Notes under the pieces: generated by a model | Seen by the model: the letters and a program-made list of their open reading frames with translations, nothing else | What the model was told of the DNA's origin: nothing | Database searches by the model: none | Program-made: the position numbers and the translations under genes | Shown here: piece after piece, positions 33,831 through 46,136 of the stretch | Numbering within the stretch: position 1 is the stretch's first letter | Layout of the letters: each line of letters starts with the position of its first letter | Source of the DNA: Tetracentron sinense | Lineage: Eukaryota; Streptophyta; Magnoliopsida; Trochodendrales; Trochodendraceae | Direction: 5' to 3' | Length of the DNA stretch: 64,000 nt | NCBI GenBank assembly: GCA_015143295.1 | Contig: CM026566.1 | Location: forward strand, 8,357,072-8,421,071

Positions 33831-34496
33831 CCGTGGTGGACAGTGTTGAACACGTTGTCTGTTGTCTTATGTACAGCGTGCCCGTGGTGAGTTGTACAAC
33901 GTGCCCGTGGTGAGTTGTACAACGGATGCACACAGTATACGTTATTAGAGTACGTTGTCTGTGCTACGTTTTCCTACAGGTTCAGACTGTTTTGGCCATA
34001 TCTTTTGACTCGTTCATCCGATTTTGACGATTCAACTTGCGTTGTGTTCGTACTTCGAAGAGGAACATTTCTGACATTTTGAAATTTCCAATTTCTTCCT
34101 TATTTATTAATTATACCTCTTAAAAAGGGAAAATGACAACGAAAGTGTCATGTATTAAGCATGAAAAGGTCTGGGACTCTACATCTGGCCACCTCTGTGT
34201 AGCTCCACCTCACGGTAATCTCTCTCTCTGTAATGCATGCATGCATGTACTCTGTGTCGTTTTACAAATTTAGGGTTTTGTCTGTAATTTGGTTTTGGGG
34301 TTTGTCTGATTTTGTGATTTCTTTTTGGGGTGTTGTAATTTCTCTCTATAATTTAGGGTTATTAATTAATTAATAACCCTATTTGAATCATGCATGAATT
34401 ATTTGAATTATGTGTTATTGGAATTATTTGAATTAGTTTGGTATTTGAATTATGTAATTTCTCTCTCTGTGTTAATTTGATATTTATAATGCAATG

Positions 34497-35030
34497 GCCA
34501 TGTGTCCCTTTTAACACTCCTTTAACTATGGTTAAGCTTAAGAAAATTAAAATAAATATTTTGGTTTTTTTGATTTGTAAAAACCAAGCTTAGATTGCTT
34601 AACTATAGGAGTGAGTGAATCTTTAACTACAATTGATGTGTGGTAAAAAAGGGGCATTGACCAATATTGAAGACTGTACATTAGAATAGGTAGTCTATTG
34701 GGGCGGTAAGTTTTGTATTTCCCATTAAGAGCGGTGATTAGCACCCCCCGCATTAGAATAGGTAATCTAATGCAAATTATGGTTAAGCTTAAGAAAATTA
34801 AAATAAATATTTCGGTTCTTTTAATTTTTAAAAACCAAACTTAGATCCGGCCTCTATAGGATTGAGTGAATCTTTAACTACAGTTGATGTGTGGTAAAAA
34901 ATGGGCATTTACCAATGAAGACTGTACATTAGAATAGGTAGTCTACTGGGGTGGTAAGTTTTGTATTTCTCATTAAGGGCAGTGATTAGCACACCCCGCA
35001 TTAAAATAGGTAATCTAATGTAATTAATTA
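34497..35030. repeat. Tandem duplication of a ~252-bp MITE-derived unit
   Basis: The unit starting AACTATGGTTAAGCTTAAG (34524) recurs as AATTATGGTTAAGCTTAAG (34776), and both run to ...GCATTA(A/G)AATAGGTAATCTAATG. The left edge (34497, CCATGTGTCCCTTTTAAC) matches the arm of the hairpin units in the next element. Confidence 0.75.
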
Positions 35031-35048
35031 ATCCAAGGAAATGGTGGA

Positions 35049-36502
35049 GGGTAAATTACACTAATTACCTCCCTTGAGGTTTGATGAAATTTCAGAAACC
35101 TCCTCTCTAGTTTCTGAAATTACACTGCCCTCCCGTCAACTTTGGTTGTCTGTAACATATACCCCCCCTTCCCTTAAGTTTTCTATTACTTTATGGATGG
35201 AATTTGATGATGTCATCATTTAAACATTTTAAAATGTCTAAATTATCCTTTTTCTGCACAAAGTTAGTTAATTCAATTAAATAAATGATAATTGGTTTCT
35301 AACCAAGGTTAATAATATCAACTTAAGGTTAATATATATTTCCAAAATCAATATATTTTTTTTTCTAAAAACCAATGTTAGATAGATGAACTCTAGGGGT
35401 GAGTGAATCTTAACCATAGTTAGTGGGTATTAAAAGGGACACATGGCGATTTATAGAGATCCTTTAACTGTGGTCAAACATATTAATCTAAGGTTACTAT
35501 TGTTAATTTTTTTCTTAAAAGCAAGGTTAGATAGGTTAATCCTAGGGGTGAGTAAATCTTAAGCACAATTAAGTGAGTGTTAAAGGGGACATATGGCAGC
35601 TTGTAGAGCCCCCTTTAATTGTGGTCAAGCATAATCAACCTAAGGTTTTGTTTTCTTCTAAAAATCAAGGTTAAATGGATGAATCCTAGGAGTGAGTGAA
35701 TTTTAACCACAATTAGTGGGCGTTAAAAGGGACATGTGGTAGCTTGTAGAGCTCCTTTAATTGTGGTTAAGCTTAAGCAACCTAAGGTTTTTTTTTCTAA
35801 AAACCAAGGTTTGATGGATGAACCCTAAGGGTGAGTGAGTTTTAACCATAGTTAGTGGGTGTTAAAAGGGACACATGGCGACTTATAGATATACATAATT
35901 AACCTAAGATTAATATTGTTTTAATTTTATTTTCTTATAACCAAGGTTAGATTAATGAATCCTAGGATGAGTGAATCTTAACCATAGTTAGTGGGTGTTA
36001 AAAGGGACACATGGCGGCTTCTAGAGCCCTCTTTAATTGTGGTTTAGCATAACCAACCTAAAGTTATTTTTTCCCTAAAACTAAGGCTAGATGGATAAAG
36101 CCTAGGGGTGAGTAAATCTTAATCATAGTTAGTGGGTATTAAAATTAAGGGACATGTGTCGGTTTGGGAGTTTACGTTTTTCTTGAGTTTAGATGTGCAA
36201 GAGCAGGCGCAAGTTGCTGTTGCCCCTTTGTGTCTTGAGAAAAGTGGGGCCTATCATTTTTGGATGTGGGGTCTACCGCTATTGAATGTAGGGGCCAGCC
36301 TTGTAAGACACAAAGAGCTTTCAAACGGTAAAGATGTGTTTCCTCAATCAAGTAATAGGGGCAAAATGGGAAAAAAGGGTAACTTTAGTTAACAATGTTA
36401 ATATTAAGAGCCTGACAGGGGAGGGCAGTGTAATTTCAGAAACTAGAGGGGAGGTTTCTGAAATTTCACCAAACCTCAGGGGAGGTGAGTGTAATTTACT
36501 CA
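35049..36502. mobile_element. Fold-back / MULE-like element with ~95-bp terminal inverted repeats
   Basis: The left arm (35051-35145: GTAAATTACACTAATTACC ... TTTCTGAAATTACACTGCCC) is complementary to the right arm (36407-36500: GGGCAGTGTAATTTCAG ... GTGTAATTTAC). Possible ~10-bp flanking repeats (AAATGGTGGA / CAATGGTTTA, 7 of 10 alike) would fit a Mutator-like origin. The interior is a tandem array of about six MITE-like units (next entry). Non-coding. Confidence 0.8.
35280..36165. repeat. Tandem array of ~140-bp hairpin units inside the fold-back element
   Basis: Six units with boundaries at GACACATGGCG-like words near 35445, 35589, 35732, 35872, 36008 and 36152 (spacing 136-144 bp). Each contains CTTTAATTGTGGTTAAGC, AAAACCAAGGTTAGATGGATGAA and CTTAACCATAGTTAGTGGG, and the ends of a unit can pair with each other. 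The words match the MITEs at 1542, 29181 and 34497. Confidence 0.8.
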
Positions 36503-36810
36503 ATGGTTTATGTAAGTCTTTTTCCCTTGGAAGTGTGGAGGTGAGAGAGCTTTCTTTGTGGTTTTAACATATATGGATGAAAGCCAAGTAATGGTCCTCT
36601 CAAACATAAAGGGGTTTGATTCTCTACATCACTATTAATCTACTTCGAAAACTAAACCATGAGAATTAGATACATCTGATATAAGACATTGGAAAAAGAG
36701 AGAAAAGACCAAACCCAAGTGGTACTAACCATGGTTCAAGATAAGTGAAATGGACTTTGTGAGGTTATGAAATCTGTTAATGACATGAATTAGAGAGCCT
36801 AACATTTAGG

Positions 36811-37116
36811 CTCCGTTCTTGTGGGACTTTTAAAAGTCCAGAACATTAATACTTTTGAATAAGAGGAAAGAGTTTGAGACAAGAGGGGAGAGGGTTTCTA
36901 ACCCTCTTACATGATAGTATCTTTGATTTATTGGGTTCAATTTAATTAGAAGTTCTATATATATCGAACTTAAAAAATCCGAAATTTGTATTAGAACTTA
37001 AAAGTTCCATAGTTGGGCAAACTTTTGCACTCTATGGAATAATACAGTTTTAAACATTAAGTAAAATTAGGCATGAAATAATGAAAGTTCTAGACTTTAA
37101 AAGTTCCACATGAGGG
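36811..37116. mobile_element. MITE with GTGGGACTTTTAAAAGTCC-type ends
   Basis: Left CTTGTGGGACTTTTAAAAGTCC and right (reverse complement) CATGTGGAACTTTTAAAGTC are imperfect inverted repeats. About 305 bp, AT-rich, non-coding. Target duplication not resolved. Confidence 0.55.
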
Positions 37117-37494
37117 ATATATGTGACCACCATGAATTTCTCAAAGCCCATGTTTCTTTCATTATTCGCTGTGTTTTTAAATTCATACACATACATGCAT
37201 TGAACCTTAGATCTCCCGTTCAAGAATCATTGTGTGACAAATGCATTTCTTGTATCACCTATTTGGACGGATTCGTTGTAAACTATGACATTTAGTTATC
37301 TTGTGAGGCTAAATGTATGGTAACACTTTTCGGTCTTGTTTGTGATAAAGTGTATTTGTCTATATTAGATTCTTGAATTGTCCAGTTTGATAGTTTAGGA
37401 ATGCATAATTGCCGGTATGGTCAGTTACTCATGGTTTGTCCAGATTGAGAAAAATTTTGTCAGTCATTTCTCTTGTTCTTTGGGTACATATTTA

Positions 37495-39232
37495 GGCAAT
37501 GTGGCATGTTTGCTCCTAGTTTGAATACTTGCTTGATAGCTATTGTTATAGGCAAATTCAACCAACAGAAAGTGGTCATCCCAACTATCTTGAAAGTCTA
37601 ACATGCATGCTCGAAGCATATCCTCTATGAACTGGTTTACCCTCTCAGTTTGCCTGTCTGTTTGCAGATGAAATGTCGTACTGAAATCCAAATGGGAACC
37701 CATGGCCTGGCGGAAACTCTTCTAGAACCTAGTAGTAAATCTCAGATCTCGATTGGATGAAATGTTGATTGGCACTCCATGCAAATGGACTATTTCCTTG
37801 ATGCATAGATTCGCAAGTCGGTTGTAACTGTACGTAGTCTGATATGGAAGGAAATGAGCTGACTTGGTCAACCTGTCAACTATGACCCAGATAGCATCGA
37901 AGTTCTTCGTTGTCCTTAGCAAACCGACAATGAAGTCCATGGAGATATTTTCTCATTTCCACTCAGGAATAAGAAGAGACTGAAGAAGTCATCCGGTCTC
38001 CAGTGTTCGGCCTTTACTTGTTGACAAACCAAATACTTGGACACATAGATAGCCACGTCCTTTTTCATATTCCTCCACCAGAAGTACTTCTTGAAGTTCT
38101 AGTATATCTTAGTACCTCCTAAATGGACAATGTACATGAACTTGTGTGCTTCGTCTAGAATAACCCTTCTCAATTCCTCATTGGCCAGGACATAAAGTCT
38201 ATCCTTGAAGGAGATCCCACCATTTCTCTAGGAAAAATCCTCAAACCCGATGCTAATCGACTTATTCATAGCCGTGTGTAGTTCTTCACCCTCCCACTGC
38301 AGGTCTTTAATCCTATCCAAGATGGTTGGCCTAACCATGATGTTAGCGACTAAGGCTCTAGATGCTCCAACACCAAAACTCATGTCAAGGTTAGACACAT
38401 CTTCAAGTAATTTTCATTCTTGGACCATTAGAAGAGCCAAGAATCCTATAGGTCTTCAACTTAGCGCATCTGCCACTACGTTTACTTTTCCTGGGTGGTA
38501 TTGGATAGACAGTCATAGTCCTTAAGGAATTCCATCCAACGGCGTTGCCTCAAATTCAGCTCTTTCTGTGAGAACAAATACTTTAGACTCTTATGATCGA
38601 TGAATACATCAAAATGCTCACCGTACAAGTAATGTCTCTAGATTTCTAGAGCAAAGACAACCGCTGCCAACTTCAAGTCATGGATAGGGTAGTTTTTCTC
38701 TTAATCCTTCAACTGACGGGAAGCATAAGCAATAACATTTCCTTGTTGCATAAGAACACAACCTAACCCGATGAGTGAGGCATCAGTGTATACCACAAAA
38801 CCTTCGCTACCCGATGGTACTGTCAAGATGAGAGCAGTTATGAGACACTTCTTAAATTTCAGGAAGCTTTTTTCACACTTTTTATTCCACTCGAATCTAG
38901 CATTCTTCCAAGTTAGATGAGTGAGTGGAACTGCCAAGATAGAAAATCCCTCAACAAATCTCTGATAATGCCTAGCGAGGCCCAAGAAGCTTCGGATTTC
39001 TGTGACGTTCTTTGGTCTTTCCCAACCTTCCACTGCTTCTATTTTGGAATGATCCACAGAAATACCCTCTCTTGACACCAAATGGCCTAGGAATGCAACT
39101 TTCTCCAGTCAAAACTCACAACTACTTAATTTGGCGTACAACTAATGTTCCCTTAGTGTCTTCAGAGTAATTCGGAGATGTCTTTCATGATATTTTTGTG
39201 TTTTGGAGTTTACCAGAATATCATCCACAAAT
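37495..39232 (-). mobile_element. Gypsy pol remnant: integrase, RNase H, RT end (fossil)
   Basis: Minus-strand chromovirus-type polyprotein in several pieces. Integrase core [27 protein letters not shown] (37860-37940) and DFSTTFHLQTDRQTERVNQF (37620-37690); RT thumb and RNase H start [41 protein letters not shown] (38701-39081). Many breaks; older than the element at 43500. Together with 30063-31125 it forms one element on this strand. Confidence 0.85.
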
Positions 39233-39273
39233 ACGATCAGAAAGTAAACTAGAGTTGGCCTCAATATTTGGAT

Positions 39274-39855
39274 TGTTAGACATATACGCCCACAAAAGCC
39301 ATTCCAGAATTGTATTAGTCTACTTTATTAATAAAAGCATATTTACATTCACACATTGTCTTCTACAATGGGTAACATATTAAAGGTATCTCATAAGATG
39401 AGACTACTTTGTCCCTTAGGTAACATTATAGGAAAACCATCCAATTAGTTTTAAACCAATTGTTAAGGAGATATGATTTTCTGATTTCTTGTAGACCTAG
39501 AATTGTTCTAAGTTATTTAGGATACATCTAGACAATGTATTCCTACTAACTTACACATTATTAGTTCTATATGATGGAGTGATGAATCTCAATCACTGAG
39601 AGAAGAGTCTCTTGACTAAGATGTGGATATAAGTAAGAAGTACTTATATTGCAACAGGATCGCTTAGTGGATACCCTTAGAAATATACTATCTATATATA
39701 TTTAGGGTAGTCCATTTGACAGATTGTCCTTAACCTGAGAGGTCGACATCTTCTCTAGTATTTACCTATATAGCTTTGATGTAACCAATCGTCAATGTCC
39801 AACACACCGGACTAAATACGGGCTCGTTGGGTTATGTACGCTGATCGGTGAAAAT
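39274..39855 (+). mobile_element. Truncated LTR related to 22375-24508 (fossil)
   Basis: Begins TGTTAGACATATACGCCC and keeps the order of words seen in the solo LTR at 22375-24508 (read there on the minus strand), e.g. 'gtctactttattaataaa' and 'acaccggac'. It stops where the Athila-like LTR starts. Confidence 0.55.
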
Positions 39856-41159
39856 TGTTATACATTTATGCACCTCAAACTTAACTTGTTAACCCTTTAG
39901 AGTAATCTTTTAAACTATTTTAAGTTACTTGGTTGTTTTTCAATGATTTTAGGATTATGCGAGAAAAAAAAGATTAAAAACAAAGATTAAAGGTTTCCAA
40001 AAGGCTCAAACAAGGTTCACCCAGTTAGGAAAAAAATAGAAAAAATTCTGAAAATCTTACTACCTGCGATAGATCGCAAGTCAGGCTGCGATCGATCGTA
40101 GGTCAGCTGCGATAGATGACTGAAGCCTGCAATGGATCGCATAAATGATGGAGGGGTTTTGAGATTTTTCCTGTATGTGATCGATCGCAGGTGTTGTCCG
40201 ATCGATCGTACATCGGCCTTTTTGCCTAGTTATCTAATCCGGATTTGAATAAGTAGAGTCCTAATGGGTTTCTAAGAACCCTAATTCGGAAAACACCTTT
40301 CTCCGTATAAATAGAAGACCTTGTGGACTAAAAGGAGAGAAGAAGCTCTGGAGATCAAGGAAGTAATGAAGAAGAGTTCGTCATTTTTGTCTATGAAGAC
40401 GGCGTACTCCTCCTTGCGATGAACTAACTTTCCATTCTAGGGTTTCGATGAAACCTTAGCCAAGTAACTTTGTCTTTTATTTTATTTTTATTTATATATT
40501 CTTAATTGTATGACATTGATTGCATAATGAGAGGGTTGTTTCAACAATCGGATTTTATTGTTTAAATTCGATTTCAATGGAATTTCATCATTGTCTTTAG
40601 GTGTTATAAATTTGAAATTAAAACTACTTGTGTTAATTTTCGTTAGAATTTCAACATAGGTTTTATGTAATGGTTTTAACATATCAAGACTAAATCCTGA
40701 GATATCTTATGCTAAGAGAAGACGAGTGATTACACAACTATAGATTAGTGTGTATCATTCGTTCTAACCGAAGATACAATATACCTAGGGCTTGATCCCT
40801 TGAACCTTTCTTGATCAGTTGAGAGGGGATGTGCTGTCACTCTAACTGTAATGTTTGCAAATCAAGAGGTCTGAATAAATTCAATTCAGAATTGGATTAG
40901 TTATGAGGTTAGTGGTGGATTCGATCACCCTAGATCTTCTCTCCAAAGGATTTAAAAACTCAGTAGTTAATAATTAAATTAAAATCTCCCTTAGTTTAAT
41001 TAATTGTTTTAGTTTAATCAATTTTTTAAATCATTAGTTTAGAATTAATCTGGATAAAAGGCAATGAAACTAGCGCAGTCCTCATAGGTTCGATACCTTT
41101 ACTAGTACTATTCTAAGAAATTATTACTATAAGAAATAATTAAAATTGCGTAACGACCA
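39856..41159 (+). mobile_element. 5' LTR of Athila/Tat-like gypsy element (fossil)
   Basis: Begins TGTTATACATTTATGCACC and ends AACGACCA, a few bases before a primer binding site. It carries a palindrome cluster (40073-40213, TGCGATCGATCGCA type) about 90-230 bp upstream of the TATA-like box CCGTATAAATAG (40301). The left border is judged from the TG and the change of sequence at 39855/39856. Confidence 0.7.
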
Positions 41160-41162
41160 ATT

Positions 41163-41181
41163 TTGGCGTCGTTGTTGGGGA
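41163..41181 (+). promoter_or_regulatory. Primer binding site, tRNA-Asp type
   Basis: TGGCGTCGTTGTTGGGGA is a slightly decayed form of the TGGCGCCGTTGCCGGGGA site found in Athila/Tat-lineage elements. Confidence 0.75.
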
Positions 41182-41598
41182 TTATTGGAACGGTCTAGTT
41201 GTTAATTTGATAGATTAACTTTAAATTAATTATTAAAAAAAATCCAAATTTTTTTTTCATTTTGTTTAATTGGAAATATTTGTGTTTTCAGGTATCGAAT
41301 CGCTCAAACTGAAAAGATTGAAGAAGCTTGCTCAACATCTTGGAAAGCAGGAGAGCTTTGTGAGTATTTATTTTCTTAAGTAGATATTTTACTTCAATTT
41401 GGTTTTTGTCAAACATAGAGTATTTTCATAGGGTACATACACGGTCGAAGGTCTTGTAATCCTGAACTATCCCCCCTTAATTCTGAGTTAGAGCGTACTG
41501 CTAAGTTCCTCAAGGCATCTACCTTATTCAAATCGAATTCAGAAACTAAAGCTTCTATCATCTCTAGAGCGAACTTAGAAGCCATTCCTTTCCCTATC

Positions 41599-41940
41599 AT
41601 GGCGGAAGAACAGGACCCTATGAAATCTTTGAAGGAGTATTTTACTCCTTCTATGTATTCATCCCCTTCATGCATCCAGTTGCCGGATACTACGGCACCC
41701 CATTATGAGATTAAGTCCAGCATCATTCAAATGATACCATCTTATCATGGACTTAATAATGAAGATTCCTACAAACATCTCGATGAATTTCACGAGATAT
41801 GCACAACTTTTAAGTTGCAGGGATTTTCAGATGATGCCTTTAGACTGCGCTTCTTCCCATTCTCTCTAAAAGATAAAGCCAAATATTGGCTTAACTCTTT
41901 AGAGGCCAATTCTATTACCACATGGGCTCAAATGCAATAA
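41599..41940 (+). pseudogene. Athila-type gag fragment (fossil)
   Basis: A frame with APHYEIKSSIIQMIPSYHG, EDSYKHLDEFHEIC, FRLRFFPFSLKDKAKYWLNS, the conserved gag core of Athila/Tat-lineage Ty3/gypsy elements. The downstream text to about 42300 is in the same style but broken. Confidence 0.85.
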
Positions 41941-42484
41941 AAATTTCTTATGAAATTTTTTCATATTGGTAAAACCAATTTGATAAGGCGAACCATTACG
42001 AGCTTTGTTCCAATTGATGGTGAGCTATTTCATGAAACATGAGAGAGATTCAAAGATCTTCTCCGTAAGTGTCCCCACCACCAAATTCCAAAGTGGCAAT
42101 TAGTGCAATCTTTCTATAATGGATTGCCTCAACTCAACCGTCAATTGGTTGATGTCTCTTGTGGAGGGATATTTATGATGAAAAATGAGAATCAGGCATG
42201 AGAGATTTTCGAACATCTGAGTGAAAACTCACTCCACCATGCCTCGAATAGTCATTCTGAGAGACCATCATCTTCCTCAAATCCTATGAGAGACATTTAT
42301 GAAGTGGGCACTTGTATAGATGTCTCATCTAAAGTAGATGAATTGTCTCGCAAATTGGACAAACATGATGCATACTTAACATCCTTGAACACACTTAACA
42401 TACTTAAGTATGCCTTATGTGTCATACAGGATAGTTTGACATGGCGGTCACGAACTAAAGTATCCCTAACTCTTAGGGGGTATT

Positions 42485-43490
42485 TTGGGGTGTGACAATG
42501 CCCATGACTTTTGTCAGGCTTGTCTAAGGTGCCAACAATTAGGTGCAATGTCCCAGAAAATCATGATGCCTATATCTCCGATTCTAGTTGTTGAACTTTT
42601 CGACGTATGGGGTATTGACTTCATGGGTCCCTTCTCACCATCTTTTGGATTTGAATACATATTGGTGGCAGTTGACTATGTCTCCAAGTGGGTGGAAGCG
42701 ATTGCCACTAAGACTAATGATCACAAAGTAGTGGTCAAGTTCTTATAGGAGAATATCTTTAGTTGATTTGGCACACCGAGAGCAATTATAAGTGATGAAG
42801 GGAAACATTTCATAAATTGTTATTTTGAGGCTCTAGTCCTCAAATACTCCATCACTCATAAAGTAGCTATTCCTTACCACCCCCAAACGAGTAGCCAAGT
42901 TAAGGTATCAAATAGGGAGATTAAGAATAATCTCATGAAAACTGTGAGACCCGATCGAAAAGATTGGCCTATAAGGCTTAATGATGTCCTTTGGGCTTAT
43001 CATACAACTTTTAAGACCCCAATTGGAATGTCTCCTTATCGCCTCATATTTGGAAAAGCTTGCCACCTTCCGGTAGAGTTGGAACACAAAGCCCTATGGG
43101 CTATTAAAAAGTTTAACTTCGATATCCAATTGAAAACTCCAACTCTCCGAATTGGAAGAGATGCGTAATGATGCATATGAGAGTGCTAAAATCTATAAAG
43201 CTAAAATCAAAGCTTTTCATGATAAGACCATCTTACGAAGGTCTTTTAATCTCAATCAAAAGGTTTGACTTTTCAATTCTAGATTACGCCTCTTCCCTGG
43301 TAAGCTTCGTTCTAGATGGGATGGGCCCTACATTGTGACCACAATTTTCCCCCATGGAGCAGTTGAGCTCAAAGATCCCAAAGATGGAAATATTTTCAAG
43401 GTAAATGGTCAAATATTGAAACCCTATGTTGAGGGTATTGCATCTGGTGAATTAATTGAAACCCTAGTGTTACATGATCCCGTCTACCAA
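42485..43490 (+). pseudogene. Athila-type integrase (fossil)
   Basis: Zinc-finger end [11 protein letters not shown], catalytic-core block [20 protein letters not shown] and [13 protein letters not shown] (42485-42748), then [26 protein letters not shown] (42950-43040) and a C-terminal part [21 protein letters not shown] (about 43315-43378). Broken in several places; not all of pol is visible in this element. Confidence 0.85.
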
Positions 43491-43778
43491 GACGGTTGAT
43501 GTCGCGACCCAAAATACCCCCTGGGAGTTAGGGATACTTTGGCTCGTGATGTGCCATATCCGATACCAAACCATCTTGTAATAACATCCAAGTCATGACA
43601 AACATAATCATGAATAAGGCGGAAGCTTAAACCAATGTGCGGAAGCGTAATCCAAAAATTTCTTTTCTATACATGCTGTGTATTCCAAGTTTGTACATAC
43701 ATCACAAAAGTAAAGGTGGACATGCCCACCTATCAAAATACAAAATGATAATACTCTCTCTCTCTCTATGTAATCACT

Positions 43779-43910
43779 CTAAAAGGGCCAGTGGTCTAAG
43801 TCATTTGCCTCCTCCTGAGGCTCTACATATGGCTCCTCCTCGCCATAATCCTCCTCTATCCAGGGCCCCTGATCACATATGTCAAATAGAGTCCGTGTAC
43901 CTGCCGACAT
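43779..43910 (-). CDS. Small LTR-encoded frame, MSAG type (family B, 3' LTR)
   Basis: 43 codons from the conserved start: MSAGTRTLFDICDQGPWIEE, then DYGEEEPYVEPQEEANDLDH and WPF. Same opening MSAG, FD-I/V-C and PW-I/V-EE-E/D-Y core as in family A, but a different acidic tail. An in-frame upstream Met extends it to 66 codons (43979), but the extension has no counterpart in family A. No known domain. See the family A entry at 32021 for the alternative reading as a splice donor (here CAGGTAC). Confidence 0.5.
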   Translation of the reverse strand: MSAGTRTLFDICDQGPWIEEDYGEEEPYVEPQEEANDLDHWPF

Positions 43911-45413
43911 AACATGTACGGCTGAGCATGGAATACTCAGCGAGCAAAATCTACTAGCTAACAATGCTATCATAATCACAATATTTTATACAGTGCGTAA
44001 AAGAATACAAATCACCAAAATCCATGCTTAAAACCCGTCGGGAAAAACCTTTCATAAAACTTGTTCTTTTCATGGAAAACAAACCCTCTCATGTATGCTT
44101 ATGAGTTCTTATGAATGCTTGTGAGCTTCGTGTTTTCTTATGAGTTCTTGTGAGCTTGTGAGTACTTGTGAGCTTATGAGCTTCTTGTGAGCTTATGAGT
44201 ACTTGTGAGCTTCTTGTGAGCTTATGATCCTTGTGAGCTTGTTCTCCTTGGAGACATATGCAAGATCTTAGACTTGTGAGTTTCTTATGAGTTCTTGAAA
44301 AGCCTTGCGAGACTTATGATCCGTGGAGTTCATGCAAGATCTAGACTTGATCCTTGTGAGCGTGGAGTAACCGATCTTAGAATGCCAACCCAAAGTTTGG
44401 CTTAGTCTATGCTTATGCATGTATGCTTCTTACTTATGAATGCCTTTGAAAATCCTCTTATGTTTTCTTGAAAATTCATGCTTATGAGAAAAACCACGGT
44501 CGTGCAATACTTATCATGCGTAGAGTGCTTGTGAGCATTATAACATCTATGTGGAAAGCTTTAACTAATTAAACATGTTCATGCAAGGCATAATGATCAT
44601 TATAGTATACTTGAAGACCTTAAATAACTCATATGGTTCATACAAGGTATATTAGCATCATAACATACTTAAACAATTCTAGAATGTAGAACATTTCATT
44701 CATTGCGTCACATCATAACAATCATGGCTTCTAAGCCTAATTCATCATATCACACTTAAAATCATGATTCCTTGGAGGATATTAACACTTACTTGCACTT
44801 ATAGTCATATTCACCCTTTTATTGGAAAACCCCCAAAATCTTAAATCTTTATTTGCTTATTTGAACATAATCAAGTTCACCCAAAATCCCTTGTTTGTCA
44901 TTGCATCATAGTATACTTAAAATCATGGTTCATTTAAAGGTATTACAATTTTCTTACAAGTTTAGCCATATTCATCCTTGTTATTGAAAAACCTCCAATT
45001 TGTAAAACCTTATTTGATTGTTTATTCATGATCTAGTTCACCCAAATTTCCACACTTCCTATTTGTATCATAATATAATTAAAATCACCTATTTGAATCA
45101 TCTTTGTATGATAACAAGGCTAGATAGTAGTTTACTAACCTCTTTGGATCAATTTCTAGGTTGAAGAAACCCCTTGAGAAATCCTCACTTGATTTGAATG
45201 ATCCAAGCTTGATTTGGGGAAGATCCAACCCTTGATTGAAGCTCTTCTTGGTTACAAACAAAACCCTCTTTGGAATGCTCAAGATCCTTTCCTTCTCTTT
45301 CTAGGAACTCTCCTTGGTTTAGGGTAACCCAAAAACCCTCCTAAAGTCTTCTATTTATAGTGTAAGGGGTGAAAAACCCCTAAAAAATCGCATCCAAGAA
45401 AGTAAAATCGCGT

Positions 45414-45610
45414 ATCTACGATCGTTCGTAGCGATTTACGATCAATCGTAGCCTTCTACGATCGATTGTAGCTTCCTACGATCAATCGTAGTTTCACCCG
45501 AGAGTTTTCAGCATTTCTGGGGCTTTACGATCGATCGTAGCAACTCTACGATCGTTCGTAGCTCCGCTACGATCGTTCGTAGGGTCCCTACGAGCGATCG
45601 CAACTTTTGC
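45414..45610. promoter_or_regulatory. Palindrome cluster, core CTACGATCGATCGTAG (3' LTR)
   Basis: Eight near-palindromes of 14-16 bp spaced by about 6-45 bp, all variations of TACGATCGTTCGTA. On the minus strand they lie 50-260 bp upstream of the TATA-like box. The 5' LTR copy (55514-55690) has one unit fewer, so units have been gained or lost since insertion. Confidence 0.75.
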
Positions 45611-46136
45611 AGAAAGCTTCAGCATTTTTGCGTTTTCGTATCTTGGCCATAACTTTTGACTCGCTTGTCCGATTTTGACGATTCAACTTGCGTTGGATTT
45701 TTCTTTCGAAGGAGAAAAACGTTCATATTTTTCACAACTTCCAATTCTTCCTTTTGCTTAGACCATTTTGCCCCTAAACCTGACTGATCTGAAATTGGGT
45801 TTCGTCAATCCAGATTTTAAACCGACCCGACTTCAGAAATCGGTCTTTTGACCTAACACCAACTCAAAACCGAGACAAGTGATCAACATGAACCCCGAAG
45901 AGGGTTCAATTACATTTCCAAAAATCCAAGAATCGCTTGATTCCAACGAGCGGTGTGAATGCTAGGGCTATTTAGAGTCGAGGGTATGCCAAGGCATAAC
46001 CCTTGTCAATACTCAAGAGAATTCTATACTCTTGCCTATTTCATTCCAAACACCCATACACCATAAATACATTCTTACATGCTTTAGTATATGAAATCAT
46101 TCGTCGTACATGGCCATCAAGATCTGGTGTTCTACA

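Larger units (their letters stand above)
31729..34183 (-). mobile_element. Solo LTR, family A, copy 1 (fossil), TSD TCTGG
   Basis: Plus-strand ends are TGTCGCGACCC... and ...GGGACTCTACA. On the minus strand it reads TGTAGAGTCCC to GGGTCGCGACA like the copies at 46586 and 61736. A perfect target duplication TCTGG flanks it (31724-31728, 34184-34188). It contains the small MSAG frame (32021-32140), a hairpin array (32490-32680), a 25-bp tandem array (33598-33830) in the place where other copies have palindromes, and the ~55-bp shared block (33990-34044). Confidence 0.9.
43500..46136 (-). mobile_element. 3' LTR of the family B element (fossil)
   Basis: Plus-strand ends TGTCGCGACCC ... GGTGTTCTACA. 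Contains the small MSAG frame (43779-43910), a stem GCTGAG/CTCAGC (43921-43941), a TTGTGAGCTTATGAG tandem array (44080-44370), a TATA-like box on the minus strand (CTATAAATAG, about 45350-45362), a palindrome cluster (45414-45610) and the shared block (45643-45695). Confidence 0.93.

Noticed and set aside
33497-33933. Overlapping His/Thr-rich frames of 134-144 codons
   Set aside because: Translations of the 25-bp tandem array in different frames; open because the unit has no stop in those frames.
44080-44370. CRISPR-like array (regularly repeated TTGTGAGCTTATGAG)
   Set aside because: Plant nuclear LTR minisatellite; no unique spacers, units run directly into each other, and it is duplicated in both LTRs of one element.
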